Below are positions 7,034 to 9,192 of a stretch of 9,192 bases of DNA, piece by piece. Both the position numbers and the translations under genes were made by a program. The DNA comes from an uncultured Ruminococcus sp. (lineage in GTDB: Bacteria; Bacillota; Clostridia; Oscillospirales; Ruminococcaceae). Under the pieces are notes generated by a model that made no database searches, was not told the DNA's origin, and worked only from the letters and a program-made list of their open reading frames with translations. The stretch is taken from assembly GCA_946186215.1 (NCBI GenBank), contig CAMHMM010000058.1, positions 1 to 9,192 of the forward strand, written 5' to 3'. The stretch's first letter is position 1. Every line of letters starts with the position of its first letter.

Positions 7034-7500
7034 TGGGTAAGAGACAGCTTGAAGAGCTTGAAAAGAACGGTATGTATCTGAGTGTCCCCCGCGGGATAAG
7101 TATGCAGCCCATGATCTACAACAAAAGGGGTATAGCGGAGATACACCGTCTTGACGAGCCTGCAAAAAAATACGATGTGGTGCTGTACATAAGGCGCAAT
7201 GCAAAGTTTCCCGACGGGCAGGGCGTTCTGCACCGTGTCATCGAGGTGCGGGAGAATGATTATGTGATCATGGGGGATAACTGCTGGCAGAGAGAGTATA
7301 TCCGCCATGAGGATACCGTAGGGATACTCAGAAGATTTTACCGCCGCGGCAAATGGATCGATACGGATAATAAGCTGTATCTTCTGTATTCGCACATATG
7401 GGTGGCTCTGATACCGGTCAGGCGACCCGTTTTCTGGTGCAGGGATATGGTAAAAAGAGTGATCAGGAAAATATACAGATGCGCAGTTCCGAAAAAATAA
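7033..7500 (+). CDS. Signal-peptidase-like S24/S26 (SipW/ER-type) serine peptidase
   Basis: A 155-aa protein. G21-I-S23-M-Q-P-M-I carries the catalytic serine of type I signal peptidases (GxSMxPx). Y47-D-V-V-L-Y, H67-R-V-I-E-V and M80-G-D-N-C follow in the usual order. The histidine at the position of the bacterial general-base lysine points to the Ser-His-Asp type seen in SipW and ER enzymes. Unlike LepB it has no N-terminal membrane anchor; the only hydrophobic stretch is near the C-terminus (about 116-129), followed by a basic tail. It could cleave the leader of a peptide presented by the PqqD protein, possibly at the inner face of the membrane next to the exporter. ATG 7033 is chosen by TAATG coupling; a GTG at 7012 would add seven residues inside the PqqD gene. 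No strong ribosome site precedes either. Confidence 0.78.
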   Translation: MGKRQLEELEKNGMYLSVPRGISMQPMIYNKRGIAEIHRLDEPAKKYDVVLYIRRNAKFPDGQGVLHRVIEVRENDYVIMGDNCWQREYIRHEDTVGILRRFYRRGKWIDTDNKLYLLYSHIWVALIPVRRPVFWCRDMVKRVIRKIYRCAVPKK

Positions 7501-9173
7501 CGATAAAATGGCTGTTTACCCGTGTCGGCAGGAAGAATTGGTATATCCTTCTGCTGACACTGCTCAATACTCTGAGCGGTATGACCGGCGTGGTGTATGC
7601 ACTGCTCATGCGGCAGATGATAGATACTGCAGTAGCGCATGACCGCAGCGCATTTCTGAAAAGCACAGTGTATGTACTTCTCCTCACTGCGGCACAGATC
7701 GTGATAAATGCCGTACTGCGCAGACTTGGCGACCTTTCGCGGGCGCAGATAGAGAATGTGTTCAAAAAGGGGTTGTTTTCCGCTGTTCTCAACGGAGATT
7801 ACCCATCTGTGAGCGCTCTGCATTCGGGAGAATGGATGAACCGCCTCACAAACGATACCTCGGTGATCGCGGGAGCATATACGGATATCGTTCCCGGTCT
7901 TGCGGGGATGCTGATGAAGATGATAAGCGCCCTTGTGATGATAGTCATGCTCGACTATCACTTCGCGTATATCCTTATCCCGGGCGGCATCGTCATTTCA
8001 TTGGTGACATATCTTTTCAGAAAGAAGCTCAAGGCTCTTCACAAGGCGATACAGGAAAGCGACGGACGGCTCAGGGTGTTTTTGCAGGAGAGCATAGGCT
8101 CTCTTTTCATGGTAAAGGTGTTTTCCGCAAAGGAGAGAACAGCGGAGGATGCGGCTGCAAAAATGGAGGAGCACAAGGCTGCGCGGATGAAGCGCAGTGA
8201 TTTTTCCAACTTTTGCAGTATAGGATTTGGTGCCGCTATGAGCACGATGTATCTCGGCGGCGCTGTTTACTGTGCCTACGGGATACTGAACGGTACAGTC
8301 ACATACGGCACATTCGTTGCTGTGACGCAGCTTATCAGCCAGGTGCAGTCTCCATTTGCCAACCTGACGAGCTTTATTCCCCGTTTCTATGCCATGACCG
8401 CCAGTGCGGAAAGGCTGATGGAGGCGGAGAAGTTTGAGATGGAGCCGCAGATATCCGCAGAGCAGGCAAGGAGCATATGCGGCGATTTCAGCGAAAACGC
8501 CCTGTCTTTCGGACTTGAAAATGTAAGCTTTACATATCCGCTGAGAAAGGACGAGAAAAAGCCTGATGCCCCTGTGCTGGAAAATTTTTCTCTTACAGTG
8601 AAAAAGGGCAGCTGCACGGCCTTCACAGGTCACAGCGGCTGCGGAAAATCCACTGTGCTGCGGCTTTTGATGGATATGTACCATCCCGAAAGCGGCAGAT
8701 GCATCTGCACGATGAAGGACGGGAGCACTGTCCCTCTCGACACGGAGCATCGGTGCCTTTTTGCCTATGTGCCGCAGGGGAACCACCTGATGGGCGGCAC
8801 AGTGAGGGAGAGCGTCAGCTTTTCGGATAAATCAGCCGCAGAGGATACCGACAGGATCATGCACGCCCTGAAAACGGCCTGTGCGGATGGGTTTGTTTCA
8901 GAGCTTGAAAACGGGATTGATACCGTGCTCGGCGAGAGAGGAACAGGGCTTTCCGAGGGACAGGCGCAGAGAATAGCCATTGCAAGGGCTGTCTTTTCAG
9001 AAAGGCCGGTGCTGCTTCTGGATGAGGCTACAAGCGCACTTGACGAGGCGACCGAGTGCAGACTTCTTGAAAATCTGCAGAAAATGACGGATAAAACGCT
9101 GATAATAATAACTCACCGCCCTAAGGCACTGGAGATATGCGACAATGTGGTGAGATTCGACGGCACAACCTAA
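7479..9173 (+). CDS. ABC half-exporter (TMD-NBD), candidate peptide exporter
   Basis: A 564-aa protein. Residues 1-310 form the transmembrane domain with six hydrophobic helices, including the cytoplasmic loop near 195-215 (LRVFLQESIGSLFMVKVF) typical of type IV (exporter) folds. The nucleotide-binding domain spans about 343-564: Walker A G384-H-S-G-C-G-K-S-T, Q-loop Q433 (AYVPQG), signature L491-S-E-G-Q (LSGGQ in most), Walker B V511-L-L-L-D-E with catalytic E516, D-loop SALD and H546 in IIITHR. It probably works as a homodimer. No C39 peptidase domain is fused, so leader removal, if any, would need the separate peptidase next to it. ATG 7479 is chosen with AGGA at 7465-7468; a longer ORF reaches back to ATG 7398 but would overlap the peptidase by 103 nt instead of 22. 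Export of a peptide is inferred from the neighbours. Confidence 0.92.
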   Translation: MRSSEKITIKWLFTRVGRKNWYILLLTLLNTLSGMTGVVYALLMRQMIDTAVAHDRSAFLKSTVYVLLLTAAQIVINAVLRRLGDLSRAQIENVFKKGLFSAVLNGDYPSVSALHSGEWMNRLTNDTSVIAGAYTDIVPGLAGMLMKMISALVMIVMLDYHFAYILIPGGIVISLVTYLFRKKLKALHKAIQESDGRLRVFLQESIGSLFMVKVFSAKERTAEDAAAKMEEHKAARMKRSDFSNFCSIGFGAAMSTMYLGGAVYCAYGILNGTVTYGTFVAVTQLISQVQSPFANLTSFIPRFYAMTASAERLMEAEKFEMEPQISAEQARSICGDFSENALSFGLENVSFTYPLRKDEKKPDAPVLENFSLTVKKGSCTAFTGHSGCGKSTVLRLLMDMYHPESGRCICTMKDGSTVPLDTEHRCLFAYVPQGNHLMGGTVRESVSFSDKSAAEDTDRIMHALKTACADGFVSELENGIDTVLGERGTGLSEGQAQRIAIARAVFSERPVLLLDEATSALDEATECRLLENLQKMTDKTLIIITHRPKALEICDNVVRFDGTT

Positions 9174-9192
9174 TGACAGTAGTTTTTCTGGA
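9173..9192 (+). CDS. Possible 5' end of a further gene, cut by the window edge
   Basis: The exporter stop TAA shares its last A with an ATG (TAATG), exactly as at the PqqD-peptidase junction. The visible codons read M-T-V-V-F-L, then end. No strong ribosome site is seen upstream, so the call rests only on the junction pattern. Confidence 0.35.

Noticed and set aside
7998..8786. 262-codon minus-strand ORF
   Set aside because: It lies opposite the ABC exporter, whose motifs are intact, and its His/Cys-rich translation looks like a shadow of the sense frame.

Overview
The window is a compact, single-strand (all +) bacterial locus. Canonical AGGAGG-type ribosome sites, a SigA-like promoter, frequent ATGA/TAATG gene junctions, GTG/TTG start candidates and the protein families all suggest a low-to-mid GC Firmicute. 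A gut Clostridia / Ruminococcus-like organism is my guess from protein style; it was not tested by any search.

Region 1 (about 47-1408): an OmpR-type response regulator is followed, one base overlapping or 14 bases apart depending on start choice, by an orotate-phosphoribosyltransferase-like protein with an altered PRPP loop. A strong intrinsic terminator closes this unit.

Region 2 (1409-1607): intergenic. It holds a second terminator-like hairpin, a small perfect hairpin, a pair of imperfect 16-bp direct repeats, and a near-consensus extended -10 promoter that fires rightward.

Region 3 (1608-9173): eight genes in one direction with overlaps or very short gaps and no internal terminator seen. 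In order they are an EamA/DMT permease, an ECF-S-like small membrane protein, a GNAT-like protein, a membrane Cache-HAMP-SpoIIE (PP2C) serine phosphatase, an HPr-kinase-like P-loop kinase, a PqqD-like small protein, a signal-peptidase-like (S24/S26) protein and a complete ABC half-exporter. A further gene probably starts on the last base of the exporter's stop codon and runs off the window.

The most interesting part is the last four genes (6010-9173). An HPrK-like kinase, a PqqD/RRE-like domain, a processing peptidase and an ABC exporter are the accessory parts expected around a ribosomally made, modified and exported peptide (RiPP). No precursor peptide and no core modifying enzyme (radical SAM, lasso cyclase, LanM) is visible here. 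The kinase start codon overlaps the stop of a sensor-type serine phosphatase, so an opposing kinase/phosphatase pair is possible. The function of the whole is inference; the family assignments rest on motifs read directly from the translations.
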